DNA from: JBBDNV01 sp040877415
GTDB taxonomy: Bacteria; Planctomycetota; Planctomycetia; Pirellulales; PALSA-1355
Assembly: GCA_040877415.1 (NCBI GenBank)
Contig: JBBDNV010000156.1
Coordinates: 1 to 13,973, forward strand
Length of the DNA stretch: 13,973 bases
Direction: 5' to 3'
Of the stretch, positions 7,093-13,786 are shown piece after piece; position 1 is the first letter of the stretch; every line of letters starts with the position of its first letter. The notes beneath the pieces were generated by a model. That model did no database searches, was not told the origin of the DNA, and was given only the letters and a program-made list of their open reading frames with translations. The position numbers and the translations under genes are program-made.

Positions 7093-8775
7093 ATGCCAAC
7101 CCTCGAAATCTGCATGGGCGACAACGGACGCGAGTTCTTCGAACTTTCGTCCGACGAGACACTGGTCGGACGCGATCACTTCTGCGATATCGTGCTGCGG
7201 AACCATACGGTCTCGCGGCAGCATGCCCGGATCGTGCGCACCACCGACGGTTTCTACATCGAGGATCTTTCGAGCCTCAACGGCACGTATCTCAACGGCC
7301 GCCGCCTGGAAGGCCGCGCGCCGATCAAGGACCAGGATCGCATTCACATCTACGAAGTCGTCACGATCTTTCACGAAGGCACACCGCCCGAGGGCGAAGG
7401 GGCAGGTGAATTGGCCGAGACCCTGGCGGACGTGCCGTTGCCGGAGGAAGTCGGCCGGGCTCCGGCGGCGGCCCGCCCCGTGCTGGCGCACGATCAGTCG
7501 GCCGCCGTCACGTCGCAGGCGCGGTTTCGCGCGGCCTTGAAGATCTCGCTCGATCTGGAAGGCGAACGCGACGTCGACCACATTCTGCCCAAGATTCTCG
7601 ACAGCTTGTTCGAAATCTTTCCGCAGGCCGCGCGCGGATACATCCTGCTGGAAGAGGGGGCCGACGGCCACCTGGTGCCGCGGGCCATCAAACATCGCAA
7701 GAGCGAGACGGGCCACAGCATGACCTTTGGCCCGATCAGCCGCAAAATGGCCCTGCACGTGATGAGCACGGCCGAAGCCATCTTGATGGACGACGCCCCG
7801 GCCGATCAATCGGAAGCCAGCCAGTCGGTGCTGGAGATGCACAGCTTGTCGATGATCTGCGCGCCGTTGATGGGTCCGTCGCGGCGGCCGCTGGGAATCG
7901 TCTATCTCGACACGACCGACGCCAAGCGGCGTTTCACGCAGGCGCATCTCGACGTGCTGGTGAGCGTGGCCACGATCGCCGCGCAGGAAGTGGAATCGGC
8001 CGGCGCGCGAAAGACCGGCGCGCACGACACGGGCACGTACCAGCGCCAGTTGGGCACGGCCAAGCAGGTGCAATTGCAATTTCTGCCCCAAAGCCGACCG
8101 AATGTCGAGGGCTACCGCTTTTACGACTACTATCAGCCGGCCGACGAGGTCGGCGGCGACTACTTCGGCTACATCCCGCTGGCCGACGGGCGGTTGGCGC
8201 TGGCCATTGGCGACGTGGCCGGAAAGGGCGTTTCCGCGGCCCTGTTGATGGCGCACTTCTGCTCCGAGGTGCGCTATTGCCTGGCCACTTCGGCCACGCC
8301 GGCCGAAGCGGTCGGCCAACTCAACCAGGACCTTTCGTCCGAGCCGCTCAACTACCACTTTGTCACGTTCGTGTTGTGCGTCCTCGATCCAAAGTCGCAC
8401 CGCTTGACCATGGTCAATGCGGGCCATTTGCCGCCGCTGCGCCGGCGCGGTCAGTCTGTCGAAACGCTCGGCGGCAACGAGAGTGGGCTGCCCCTGGGGT
8501 GCGATGAAAAGCGCAGCTACGAACAAATCGAGCTGACGATCGAGCCCGGCGACACCGTGGTGCTGTACACCGACGGCATCAGCGAAGCGATGAACGCCAA
8601 GGGTGACGTGTACGGCGGCAAGCGCATGCGCGAGGCGATCAGCATGGCGCCGCGCGGCGTCGACGAGGTCGGCCAGACGCTTTTGGACGACGTGCGCCGG
8701 TTCATCCGCGGCCGGCTGCAAAGCGACGATATCTGCCTCGTATGTTTCGCCCGGGAAGAGAAGGCAAAAGGCTGA
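7093..8775 (+). CDS. FHA-GAF-PP2C (RsbU/SpoIIE-type) serine phosphatase
   Basis: Predicted cytoplasmic signalling phosphatase of 560 residues that removes phosphate from Ser/Thr residues, by family analogy on an anti-anti-sigma (STAS) protein. Seen: an FHA domain about 1-95, with Gly26-Arg27, SRQH (41-44) and NGTYLNG (63-69), which bind phosphothreonine peptides; a GAF-like sensor about 140-302; and a metal-dependent PP2C/SpoIIE domain about 325-552 with EVGGDYF (352-358), GDVAGKG (373-379), VNAGHLPPL (441-449), LYTDGISEA (491-499) and SDDICLV (544-550). The acidic metal ligands Asp356, Asp374, Asp494 and Asp546 are retained, so it should be active. ATG at 7093 follows AAAGGG at 8 bases and begins the FHA fold; an earlier in-frame ATG at 6964 adds 43 non-FHA residues. 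No kinase, STAS or sigma gene is nearby. Its last codons lie in a repeat array. Confidence 0.95.
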   Translation: MPTLEICMGDNGREFFELSSDETLVGRDHFCDIVLRNHTVSRQHARIVRTTDGFYIEDLSSLNGTYLNGRRLEGRAPIKDQDRIHIYEVVTIFHEGTPPEGEGAGELAETLADVPLPEEVGRAPAAARPVLAHDQSAAVTSQARFRAALKISLDLEGERDVDHILPKILDSLFEIFPQAARGYILLEEGADGHLVPRAIKHRKSETGHSMTFGPISRKMALHVMSTAEAILMDDAPADQSEASQSVLEMHSLSMICAPLMGPSRRPLGIVYLDTTDAKRRFTQAHLDVLVSVATIAAQEVESAGARKTGAHDTGTYQRQLGTAKQVQLQFLPQSRPNVEGYRFYDYYQPADEVGGDYFGYIPLADGRLALAIGDVAGKGVSAALLMAHFCSEVRYCLATSATPAEAVGQLNQDLSSEPLNYHFVTFVLCVLDPKSHRLTMVNAGHLPPLRRRGQSVETLGGNESGLPLGCDEKRSYEQIELTIEPGDTVVLYTDGISEAMNAKGDVYGGKRMREAISMAPRGVDEVGQTLLDDVRRFIRGRLQSDDICLVCFAREEKAKG

Positions 8776-8880
8776 AGGCAGAAGGCTGAAGGATAAAGTA
8801 AGAGAAGTCGCAGGGCGAGTCGCTTAAATCCTGCCTTCTGCCTTCTCTTCGTCCTTCTGCCTTCATCCTTCTGCCTTTCT
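8759..8880. repeat. Inverted arrays of a purine-rich heptamer (RGAAGGM-like)
   Basis: Left arm: five consecutive 7-mers at 8759-8793 (AGAAGGC, AAAAGGC, TGAAGGC, AGAAGGC, TGAAGGA). Right arm, opposite orientation, at 8833-8872: GCCTTCT twice, then TCCTTCT, GCCTTCA and TCCTTCT, with one 5-base interruption. The arms can pair into a long imperfect hairpin around a 39-base centre. The array fills the gap between two convergent genes and includes the phosphatase stop codon (third heptamer). It could act as a two-way terminator. Confidence 0.75.
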
Positions 8881-9231
8881 TCATTCCAGCTCGTGCACGT
8901 CCGATAGCACGCCGCGCGGAATGCAGACCGTCAGCACCGTCAAATCGCCGATGGCTTTGTGCTTTACGCCGCGCGGCACGTACACGACGACTCCCTTTTT
9001 GAGCTCGATCGTCTCGTCGTCGAGTTGCATCGTTCCCTCTCCGTCGATGATGTAATAGAACTCGTCGGTGCGGGCGTGGTAGTGCAACTTGGCATCTTGA
9101 ATTCTGACGTGGTGAACTTCCGCCGCGGCGCCGTCTTTTTCTTCGACAAGGCAGCGGATTTCGCCGCAGGTTTCGGGCCACGGCTCGACGTCGGCCGGGT
9201 CGCGGCGCAAGTAGGATGCTTGGGTACTCAT
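8881..9231 (-). CDS. Small single-domain cupin protein
   Basis: A 116-residue cupin beta-barrel protein, probably cytoplasmic and metal-binding; cupins range from dioxygenases to sugar-binding and storage proteins, so no reaction is assigned. Seen: cupin motif 1 as HYHARTDEFYYIIDGEG, with His50, His52, Glu57 and Gly64 in the expected spacing, and motif 2 as GVVVYVPRGVKH, with Gly80, Pro86, Gly88 and His91. All four usual metal ligands are present. ATG at 9231 has GGGGAG about 10 bases upstream; a longer in-frame start at 9405 would add 58 residues unlike a cupin. It converges on the phosphatase gene with only the heptamer repeat between, and diverges from the hemerythrin gene. Confidence 0.9.
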   Translation of the reverse strand: MSTQASYLRRDPADVEPWPETCGEIRCLVEEKDGAAAEVHHVRIQDAKLHYHARTDEFYYIIDGEGTMQLDDETIELKKGVVVYVPRGVKHKAIGDLTVLTVCIPRGVLSDVHELE

Positions 9232-9378
9232 CGAGTGTTTCTCCCCAGGGCGATTTCCAGCGGCAACCGGCGCGCCGGATAGCACGCTACGATCATCGGC
9301 CGGCCATCCTATCGCGCGAAGCCGGAGGATGCACGTAATCTCACTGCCCCCCACGGTGTTAGGGCGGCCCCACCCGGT

Positions 9379-9415
9379 TTGACATTTGACAAACAGGGGG
9401 GACAAATACTACATT
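9379..9415 (+). promoter_or_regulatory. Candidate promoter with tandem TTGACA boxes
   Basis: TTGACA occurs twice, at 9379-9384 and 9386-9391 (7-base step). TACATT at 9410-9415 is 18 bases after the second and matches the -10 consensus at 4 of 6 positions. It would give a leader of about 200 bases before the hemerythrin-like gene. Suggestive only. Confidence 0.33.
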
Positions 9416-9491
9416 TACGTGGAATCTTTTCTCTAAGTCGTCAGATCTTGTTTCGCAGCTTGTTGGTTGGAATGCGTTCGGCGGCGGCGTT

Positions 9492-9513
9492 GCCGCGCGC
9501 GATGGCGCGCGGC
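9492..9513 (+). repeat. Strong GC hairpin in the hemerythrin leader
   Basis: CCGCGCGC (9493-9500) and GCGCGCGG (9505-9512) form an 8-bp stem with loop GATG; the flanking G9492-C9513 adds a ninth pair. No T run follows, so it is not a standard terminator. If transcribed from the promoter upstream it would lie in the 5' leader. Confidence 0.45.
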
Positions 9514-9628
9514 GCCGGAGGGAGCAATCGCGCCGGGTCTCTAACGGGCCCCTGGCACGGGTCGTCGTAGCGAGTCATTTCGCAAAAGTTTGCTGCACTT
9601 CGCGCCTTTTTTTCCACAGGAGGGCGAT

Positions 9629-10105
9629 ATGGCCATTGCACAACGCACGGTTTCCATCAACCCGGCGTTTCTGCAAGAGATCAAGGATGATCATCACGAG
9701 CTGCGGCAGTTGATGCACCACACGCGCGCCATGCTCGGCCGGTCGGGTCCGGCCGAAATCGACTACCCGCGGCTGGTCGAAATGCTGGGCAAGCTGCGCG
9801 ATCAGTTGGCCATGCACTTGTCGCTCGAGGAAGCCTTTGGCTATTTCGATGACGCGGTGAGCGTAGCGCCGCACCTGAGCCGTCGGGCCGAACGTTTGCG
9901 GTCCCAACATTTTGGCCTGTTTGGCGACGTGTGCCGGCTGGCCGAGAGTGCCGAGCAGCTTTCGCGCCACGAGAAGCCGGCGACGGCGCTAGCTCGGCTG
10001 GCCGAGGACTATCGCCGCTTCTCGACGCGATTTCACGAGCACGAGTCGCAGGAATGCGACCTGATCCTCGAGGCCTTCAACGACGACATCGGCACCGGCG
10101 ATTAG
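9629..10105 (+). CDS. Hemerythrin-like domain protein
   Basis: A 158-residue four-helix protein of the hemerythrin HHE type, likely cytoplasmic and binding a di-iron centre for oxygen, nitric oxide or redox sensing or iron handling. Seen: no signal peptide; HH at 22-23 in KDDHHEL, His63 with Glu67/Glu68 in HLSLEEAF, His94 in RSQHFGLF, and HEHESQECD (136-144) near the end. This spacing fits a family member, though the exact ligand set is inferred. ATG at 9629 has AGGAGG 6 bases upstream, an excellent ribosome site; an ATG-like upstream start at 9590 is not needed. The DUF1080 gene follows 62 bases later, same strand. No partner enzyme is obvious. Confidence 0.82.
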   Translation: MAIAQRTVSINPAFLQEIKDDHHELRQLMHHTRAMLGRSGPAEIDYPRLVEMLGKLRDQLAMHLSLEEAFGYFDDAVSVAPHLSRRAERLRSQHFGLFGDVCRLAESAEQLSRHEKPATALARLAEDYRRFSTRFHEHESQECDLILEAFNDDIGTGD

Positions 10106-10167
10106 GGTCGCCCGTCTGCCGCTTGCGCGTCCAGCCAACCGTCCTCACCAGACAGAGGTTTCACGCC

Positions 10168-10941
10168 ATGTCCAGTTTGCTTTCGATGCGAATGGTTCTG
10201 GCCGTCTCGTCGGTGGTTGCCGCCCATCCGCTGCCGGGCGCGGTCGCCGATGACTTCAAGCGCGAAACGCTCGACGACTCGGGCTTCGTCTCGATTTTCA
10301 ACTCCACCTCGCTCGACGGCTGGCACGCGAGCTCGCAAACCGGACACAGCCGCGCGAGCAAGAACCAGAGCGGCGGACGCTGGTTCATCGAAAACGGCGC
10401 CATCGTCGGCAGCCAGGACATTCCCGGCAACGGCGGCATCATTATCACCGACAAGCTTTACGGCAACTTCGAAGTCGTGCTGGAGATGAACAACGACTTC
10501 GTGCCCGACAGCGGGCTGTTTCTGCGCAGCAGCGAGCGCGGGCAAGCCTACCAGTACATGATCGACTATCACCCGAACGGCAACCTGGCAGGCGTCTACG
10601 GCGAAGGCCTTTCAGGCGGCATCAACCGGGCCAACTTTCAGTTTCAGGACCTGGTCACAAAGATCAAGCCGCGCGATTGCCCTTTCCCCCTGCCGGTTTC
10701 GCCCCACGAGTGGCCCGCGTTCTGGAAGCACGGCCAGTGGAACGAGTTGCGGGCCCGCATCGTCGGCAATCCGCCCAAGATCATCACCTGGATCAACGGC
10801 GTGCGGTTTATGGAGTTCGAGGACACCGAGAAGCGCCATCCCGACACAGGCGGCATCGCCCTGCAAGTGCACGGCGGCGGCGGCGATTTGAGGAAATTCT
10901 TCGTCCGCTACCGCAACGTCCGCGTCAAAGTGCTCGATTGA
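10168..10941 (+). CDS. DUF1080 (3-keto-disaccharide hydrolase-like) secreted protein
   Basis: A 257-residue DUF1080 protein with a concanavalin-like jelly-roll fold. Members are abundant in planctomycetes; some act on 3-keto-glycosides, others look like binding modules. Seen: a signal peptide with cleavage near residue 27 (AVA|D), FNSTSLDGW (44-52), the strand pair IITDKLYGNFEVVLEM (91-106), DSGLFLRS (114-121), DYHPNGNLAGVYGEG (133-147), WNELRARIVG (181-190) and GGIALQVHGG (228-237). ATG at 10168 follows AGAGG at 9 bases; an ATG at 10186 is an alternative that also keeps a signal peptide. Family assignment is firm; the enzyme role is inferred. It is the second gene of a plus-strand run with the hemerythrin-like gene, although the functional link is unclear. 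The same strand carries a Gfo/Idh/MocA oxidoreductase, a family that makes 3-keto sugars. Confidence 0.92.
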   Translation: MSSLLSMRMVLAVSSVVAAHPLPGAVADDFKRETLDDSGFVSIFNSTSLDGWHASSQTGHSRASKNQSGGRWFIENGAIVGSQDIPGNGGIIITDKLYGNFEVVLEMNNDFVPDSGLFLRSSERGQAYQYMIDYHPNGNLAGVYGEGLSGGINRANFQFQDLVTKIKPRDCPFPLPVSPHEWPAFWKHGQWNELRARIVGNPPKIITWINGVRFMEFEDTEKRHPDTGGIALQVHGGGGDLRKFFVRYRNVRVKVLD

Positions 10942-11216
10942 CGCACGGCAGCAGCAGGCTCTCCCCGCCTGGACATTCTCTGGTTTTTTCGTCGTGCTCG
11001 TCGTGTCGCGGTGCGCGGACGATTCAGGTTGACATCGAATCGATGGCGCTTTCCGGCCGGTCATCGGACGCCGATAGTCGGCGGCTCGCTAAATCACACA
11101 TGATCCTCATGGAAGGCGATTTGGCACGCGCTGTGCATACGTGTCGTGCAAGGGGGAACGATACACGGGCCGCTCCAAGCAGGCGGCCGACACCAGCATA
11201 TGTGAAGGAGTTTGCC

Positions 11217-11528
11217 ATGCGACGCGGTCTAGTGGTTTTGGCTTGTTTGGGAGTCTTGGTTTTCGCGGGAGCCGGCACGGCGCTCGCGCGCGGACCGCAT
11301 CATCGTCCGCCGGGTGTTCATCACGATCACGGTTACGGTTACGGTCACGGATATCGCGGCGCACCCTGGTACACGGGCTATCATAGCAGTTTCGGCGCGC
11401 ATTGCGCGCCTCGCCCGCGGGTCGTTGTGTATCCGGCCTATCCCGTGTATGAGCCCGTTTATACGCCCTATTCGCAACTGGGCTTCGGCATCGCGGGCCG
11501 CAACTTCTCGTTCTGGCTTCAGCAGTAG
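11217..11528 (+). CDS. Small secreted His/Gly/Tyr-rich protein
   Basis: A 103-residue exported protein of unknown function. Seen: signal peptide with cleavage near residue 25 (ALA|R); a His- and Gly-rich stretch (28-46) with HHRPPGVHHDHGYGYGHG; a Pro/Tyr-rich stretch (66-84) including VVVYPAYPVYEPVYTPY; and a C-terminal GIAGRNFSFWLQQ. The His clusters could bind metal ions, and the Tyr/Pro segment suggests an extended surface protein; both are inference. ATG at 11217 has AAGGAG 6 bases upstream, a strong ribosome site, so translation is likely. The reading frame continues open upstream but without this signal. It ends 30 bases before a strong hairpin and probably forms its own unit. I do not recognise a named family. 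Confidence 0.8.
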   Translation: MRRGLVVLACLGVLVFAGAGTALARGPHHRPPGVHHDHGYGYGHGYRGAPWYTGYHSSFGAHCAPRPRVVVYPAYPVYEPVYTPYSQLGFGIAGRNFSFWLQQ

Positions 11529-11558
11529 CCGGCCCGATATCGCCAAGCGCACCAATCC

Positions 11559-11587
11559 ACGCCGGGTCGACGCGGTCGACCCGGCGT
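11559..11587 (+). terminator. 13-bp perfect hairpin after the small secreted protein
   Basis: ACGCCGGGTCGAC (11559-11571) and its exact complement (11575-11587) form a 13-bp stem with a GCG loop, 31 bases past the stop codon. The downstream sequence has only a weak T tract (TTGTCGCTTTA). Best read as a terminator for the plus strand; it is symmetrical enough to serve as a binding site too. Confidence 0.55.
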
Positions 11588-11605
11588 TGTCGCTTTAGGG
11601 CGCGC

Positions 11606-11634
11606 TTGGTTGCCCGTACGACAACGAGTAGACT
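11606..11634 (+). promoter_or_regulatory. Candidate promoter for the oxidoreductase gene
   Basis: TTGGTT (11606-11611), a 17-base spacer and TAGACT (11629-11634) make a plausible sigma-70-type promoter, just after the hairpin of the previous gene. Transcription would begin near 11641, giving a leader of about 90 bases that contains the folded element at 11654-11725. Confidence 0.3.
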
Positions 11635-11653
11635 GGCAAAGAGGTGGTGAGTC

Positions 11654-11725
11654 ACGGCGGATCTCAAAGGCAAAGTGCCTGCGACTTCGCATCCGACGGA
11701 GACCGGTTTTGTAAACCGGCGCCGT
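11654..11725 (+). other. Folded leader with three hairpins closed by a 5-bp stem
   Basis: Stems seen: AGGCA/TGCCT (11668-11672/11676-11680), GCGA/TCGC (11681-11684/11687-11690) and CCGGTTT/AAACCGG (11703-11709/11713-11719). ACGGC (11654-11658) can pair with GCCGT (11721-11725) to enclose them; alternatively ACGG (11696-11699) with CCGT (11722-11725) extends the last hairpin. The last arm mimics a threonine tRNA anticodon arm with UGU, but there is no T arm, so a tRNA is rejected. It ends 5 bases before the next ATG. Structure is visible, regulation is inferred. Confidence 0.4.
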
Positions 11726-11729
11726 AGCC

Positions 11730-12731
11730 ATGCCGGACCAACCGATGAAGCTGGGAATGCTTGGCATGTGGCACGCGCATGCCGACGGCATCGTGCGCCG
11801 CGTGGCTGAGCACGCTGACGAATTCACGCTCGTGGGTTTCCACGATCCCGATCCGGTCGTTGTGGCCCGACGGCGGCGTGACTGGGAACCGCGGATCGCC
11901 GACTTTCGCGTGTTCGCGCGGCCCGAGCAGCTATTGGCCGAGCCGCTCGACGGCGTGGTCGTCGAAGGGCGCGTCTTCGAGAATCTGGCGCTCATGAAAA
12001 TGGCGCTCGAAAGCGGGCGGCCGGTGATGCTGGAAAAGCCCGCCGGCGAGCGGCTGGAAGAGTTCCGGCGGCTGGTCGATCTCGCGCAGAAGAAGCACCT
12101 GCACGTGCAGATGATCTACTTGTTTCGCTACATGTCGGCGGTGCAGGAAATGCTGCGCTTGGCGCGAACGGGCGCGCTGGGAGAGGTCTATGAGTTTCGC
12201 GCGCGGCTGCCGAAGGACCTGCCGTCGTACGACACGTACGAGGCCGAGGTGGGCCGCTACCCAGGGGGCATCTTCTTCGAGATGGCCGGTCACGCGATCG
12301 ATCTGATGGTGGCGATTCTCGGCAAGCCCAACAGCGTGACGCCGTTTCTGGCGCATCATCACTCCAAGCCCGGCAAGTTTGTGGACAACGGCATCGCGAT
12401 GTTCGGATTCGATCGCGCCTGGGGCATCGTCGAAGTGCCGGCTCTCGAGGTGGCGCCGCGGTCCCGGCGGTTCGAAGTGTATGGCACCCAGGGCGCCTGC
12501 GTGATTCCGCACCTGGGCAGCGGTCATCTTTCCAACGACGCGATCCAGCCCATCCAGGTTTACCAGGCCGGCGCCAAGGACTGGCTCTCGCGCGACCTGC
12601 CGGCGGCGACGCTGCAGATCGCCGACCTGCGGCAGTTTGCCGCCGTCGTGACGCGGCACGAGAAGCCCCATTTCAGCATCGAGCACGACCTGAACGTGCA
12701 GGAAGCGCTGCTGCGAGCGAGCGGGATGTGA
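11730..12731 (+). CDS. Gfo/Idh/MocA family oxidoreductase
   Basis: A 333-residue NAD(P)-dependent oxidoreductase of the glucose-fructose/inositol dehydrogenase type, probably cytoplasmic and acting on a sugar, inositol or related polyol. Seen: N-terminal Rossmann strand KLGMLGMWHAHADG (7-20), a variant of the usual G-x-G-x-x-G with a distinctive His-Ala-His; LEKPAG (101-106) with Lys103, the family's conserved lysine; and GGIFFEMAGHAIDL (179-192), with His188 and Asp191 in the substrate site. Length fits. ATG at 11730 is used, but MKLGML at 11745 is an equal candidate; neither has a ribosome site, unusual here, because a hairpin occupies the place where it would lie. A stop at 12731 leaves 64 bases to the convergent hydrolase gene. 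It stands alone. Confidence 0.9.
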   Translation: MPDQPMKLGMLGMWHAHADGIVRRVAEHADEFTLVGFHDPDPVVVARRRRDWEPRIADFRVFARPEQLLAEPLDGVVVEGRVFENLALMKMALESGRPVMLEKPAGERLEEFRRLVDLAQKKHLHVQMIYLFRYMSAVQEMLRLARTGALGEVYEFRARLPKDLPSYDTYEAEVGRYPGGIFFEMAGHAIDLMVAILGKPNSVTPFLAHHHSKPGKFVDNGIAMFGFDRAWGIVEVPALEVAPRSRRFEVYGTQGACVIPHLGSGHLSNDAIQPIQVYQAGAKDWLSRDLPAATLQIADLRQFAAVVTRHEKPHFSIEHDLNVQEALLRASGM

Positions 12732-12795
12732 GCCGGCTGCGGACCGAAGCGATCGACTCGGCGTGGTTGCTTTGGCGGCCCGTTTGGGGCGAGAG

Positions 12796-13740
12796 CTAAT
12801 TCGCCGCCTGGGCCATCGAGTGCGGCAGGTATTTGTCGAACCAGTCAGCAATCGTGCCAAAGTCGGCGGTCAGCATGCTCGGCCAGACCCCGTGTCCGGC
12901 GCCCTTCTTGACGATCAACTCGACCGGCACGCCGGCTTCCTTGAGTTTCTCGACGATGATTTTCGATTGCTGCAGCGGCACCAGCGTGTCGGCGTCGCCG
13001 TGCAGGATCAAGGTCGGAGGATCGTCCTGGCTGACGTGGTAGATGGGCGACATTTCCTTGCAGATCTTTTCCCGCGTCTCGAGATCGACCGGCTTGAACA
13101 GCTTGGTGGCCGGATCCTGCACGTGGAAATCGAAGGGCGGCTTGAACTGATGGTTCGGCTCAATGCCCAACGATTTGACGCCCGGCTTGCCGTAGTTGAG
13201 GAAATCGGTCGGCGGAAAGAAGCAGGCCACGGCCTGTACGCGGCTGCTGGCACGATCGACCGGATCCTTGGCTTTCTCGTCTCCCTGGCACCCGGCGCAG
13301 CCCAGCATCAGCGACAGGTGGCCGCCGGCCGAAGCGCCGGTGATGCCGATCCGCTCGGGGTCGACGTCGAAATCGGCCGCGTGCGTGCGAATGTATCGCA
13401 CGGCCCGATTCATATCGGCCACGCACTCGGGAATCGTAAACTTCGGTTGGCTGCCGTGTACCACGGCAAATACGGTGTAACCGCGCGCGAGCAACGAGCC
13501 GGCAAAGATCGGATTGATGTTGTCGTGATTAGAGACCCAGCCGCCGCTGATGCAGACGATCACGGCCGCGCCGTTGGGCTCGGCCGGCTGGAAGACGTCC
13601 ATCGTCAGCGCCGTGCCGTACTTGCGGCCGTAGATCACGTCTTGCTGGCGGCTATACGATTCCGCGGCGAAAGCGGCGGCGCAGGCGGCCAGCCAGCCGG
13701 CCAGAATCCATGCGGTCGAAATGATACAACGCTTTTTCAT
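12796..13740 (-). CDS. Secreted alpha/beta hydrolase, paralogue of the first gene
   Basis: Predicted exported serine hydrolase of 314 residues, esterase/lipase-like. Seen: N-terminal MKKR plus a hydrophobic segment with cleavage near residue 25 (AFA|A); a lipobox-like LAAC (17-20) makes a lipoprotein an alternative. SGGW (65-68) occupies the oxyanion position; GASAGGHL holds Ser137; HGDAD (247-251) gives the acid region; AGHGVW gives His283. It shares FFPPTDFL, AGVP-ELIVK and ADWFDK with the hydrolase at 89-970, so the two are paralogues, with an extra insert here around residues 190-225. ATG at 13740 has AAGGAAG 7 bases upstream; an upstream in-frame start would add 71 residues with no export signal. 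It converges on the oxidoreductase gene. Substrate unknown; some homologues act on carbohydrate esters. Confidence 0.92.
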   Translation of the reverse strand: MKKRCIISTAWILAGWLAACAAAFAAESYSRQQDVIYGRKYGTALTMDVFQPAEPNGAAVIVCISGGWVSNHDNINPIFAGSLLARGYTVFAVVHGSQPKFTIPECVADMNRAVRYIRTHAADFDVDPERIGITGASAGGHLSLMLGCAGCQGDEKAKDPVDRASSRVQAVACFFPPTDFLNYGKPGVKSLGIEPNHQFKPPFDFHVQDPATKLFKPVDLETREKICKEMSPIYHVSQDDPPTLILHGDADTLVPLQQSKIIVEKLKEAGVPVELIVKKGAGHGVWPSMLTADFGTIADWFDKYLPHSMAQAAN

Positions 13741-13786
13741 GGCGCGACTTCCTTTTGGCGGATCGCAATCTGAGACAGTTGGTTTG

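Larger units (their letters stand above)
9232..9628. other. Divergent intergenic region, 397 bases
   Basis: Between the cupin and hemerythrin-like genes. No credible gene: the short open frames are low-quality. It carries a tandem TTGACA promoter candidate (9379-9415) and a GC hairpin (9492-9513), both probably belonging to the long leader of the hemerythrin-like gene. Nothing recognisable was found for the cupin promoter. Confidence 0.55.

Noticed and set aside
7036..8721. A 561-codon open frame antisense to the phosphatase gene
   Set aside because: It is the complement shadow of a clear FHA-GAF-PP2C gene in GC-rich DNA; its protein is His/Arg/Gln-rich and without recognisable motifs.
8759..8880. 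A CRISPR array
   Set aside because: The repeats are 7 bases, head to tail without unique spacers, and inverted across the centre.
10955..10989. Terminator after the DUF1080 gene (CAGGC/GCCTG stem, T run at 10984)
   Set aside because: The stem is only 5 bp and the T run is 12 bases away, too far for a standard intrinsic terminator.
11651..11735. A tRNA gene (threonine, UGU)
   Set aside because: Only the anticodon arm fits; there is no T arm with GGTTC, no matching acceptor stem and no D-loop GG.
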